This document shows, in pieces, positions 28,133 to 28,400 of a stretch of DNA of 28,400 nt. Made by a program: the position numbers and the translations under genes. Under the pieces are notes generated by a model, which saw nothing but the letters and a program-made list of their open reading frames with translations, made no database searches and was not told the origin of the DNA. The stretch lies in the NCBI GenBank assembly GCA_900539945.1, contig UQDV01000031.1, positions 1-28,400 on the forward strand, in the 5' to 3' direction. Positions within the stretch are counted from its first letter, which is position 1, and each line of letters starts with the position of its first letter. The DNA is from an uncultured Faecalibacterium sp. Lineage in GTDB: Bacteria > Bacillota > Clostridia > Oscillospirales > Ruminococcaceae.

Positions 28133-28400
28133 ATGAGATTTGCAGGCATCATTGCCGAGTACGACCCCTTCCACAACGGGCACGCCTGGCAGCTGGCGCA
28201 GGCGCGGGCGCTGGGGGCGCAGCGTGTGGCGGTGGCCATGAGCTGCGGGCTGACCCAGCGGGGAGCGCTGCCGCTGCTGCCGGAAAGCGTGCGGGTGCGC
28301 GCCGCGCTGGAGTGCGGGGCCGACCTCGTGTTTGCCTTGCCGGCCCCCTGGGCCTGCGCGGGGGCGGAGGCCTTTGCACGGGCCGGGGTGCATCTGCTGG
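28133..28400 (+). CDS. tmcAL: tRNA(Met) cytidine acetate ligase (N-terminal part)
   Basis: Only the first 89 codons are in the window. The start MRFAGIIAEYDPFHNGHAWQ contains the nucleotidyltransferase HNGH motif. VAMSCGLTQRGALPLLPE corresponds to the family's MSGxFxQRG block, and ALECGADLVFALPAPWACAGAEAFARAGVHLL to the following helix-strand region. TmcAL (YlbM in Bacillus) uses ATP and acetate to make N4-acetylcytidine at the wobble base of elongator tRNA-Met. GAAAGGAG lies 7 bases before the ATG. It is divergent from acetate kinase, a fitting neighbour since its substrate is acetate. Very GC-rich. Confidence 0.9.
   Translation, partial: MRFAGIIAEYDPFHNGHAWQLAQARALGAQRVAVAMSCGLTQRGALPLLPESVRVRAALECGADLVFALPAPWACAGAEAFARAGVHLL

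Overview
The window is a chromosomal segment from a high-GC, low-oxygen Firmicute. The best guess is Oscillospiraceae/Ruminococcaceae of the Faecalibacterium-Gemmiger-Subdoligranulum type. This is an inference from AGGAGG ribosome sites, TTGACA-17-TATAAT promoters, a Bacillota-type glgB-glgC-glgD-glgA order, a two-carboxylate ATP synthase c subunit, GC-rich intergenic palindromes, and acetate kinase next to a tmcAL gene. No rRNA, tRNA, CRISPR array, transposase or integrase is visible.

Layout. (1) 1-2291, minus strand: a phage tail-fibre/lysis cassette (tail fibre, XkdX-like peptide, M15 endolysin, start of a holin-like protein). It begins abruptly at the tail fibre with no other phage genes to its right. 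(2) 2702-4164: a strong promoter, a roughly 270-nt leader full of hairpins, then a membrane-anchored G5/3D-domain cell-wall protein. (3) 4271-10602: a glycogen synthesis operon, glgB-glgC-glgD-glgA. GlgB carries a roughly 100-residue lysine/alanine/proline tail with four AT-hook-like repeats. (4) 10658-12793: a separately transcribed secreted protein that appears to be a seven-bladed beta-propeller. (5) 12929-20368: a complete F-type ATP synthase operon, two AtpZ/AtpI-like genes followed by atpB-E-F-H-A-G-D-C. The c subunit has the residues expected of a sodium-binding, two-carboxylate rotor. (6) 20372-23487: a LysR regulator divergent from an exported, lipidated, probably flavinylated FAD reductase of the fumarate-reductase superfamily. 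(7) 23499-26017: uridine kinase (minus) and cardiolipin synthase (plus). (8) 26089-27974: a double zinc-ribbon protein and acetate kinase, both minus. (9) 28133-end: the start of tmcAL.

How it fits together: the genes describe a fermenter that stores glucose as glycogen, makes ATP with acetate kinase, uses an ion-coupled ATP synthase (probably sodium), and may discard electrons outside the membrane through a flavin reductase whose substrate is unknown. The features most worth following up are the structured leader before the 3D-domain gene, the histone-H1/AT-hook-like GlgB tail, the orphan secreted propeller, the non-canonical reductase active site with its back-to-back regulated promoters, and the two-carboxylate c ring.
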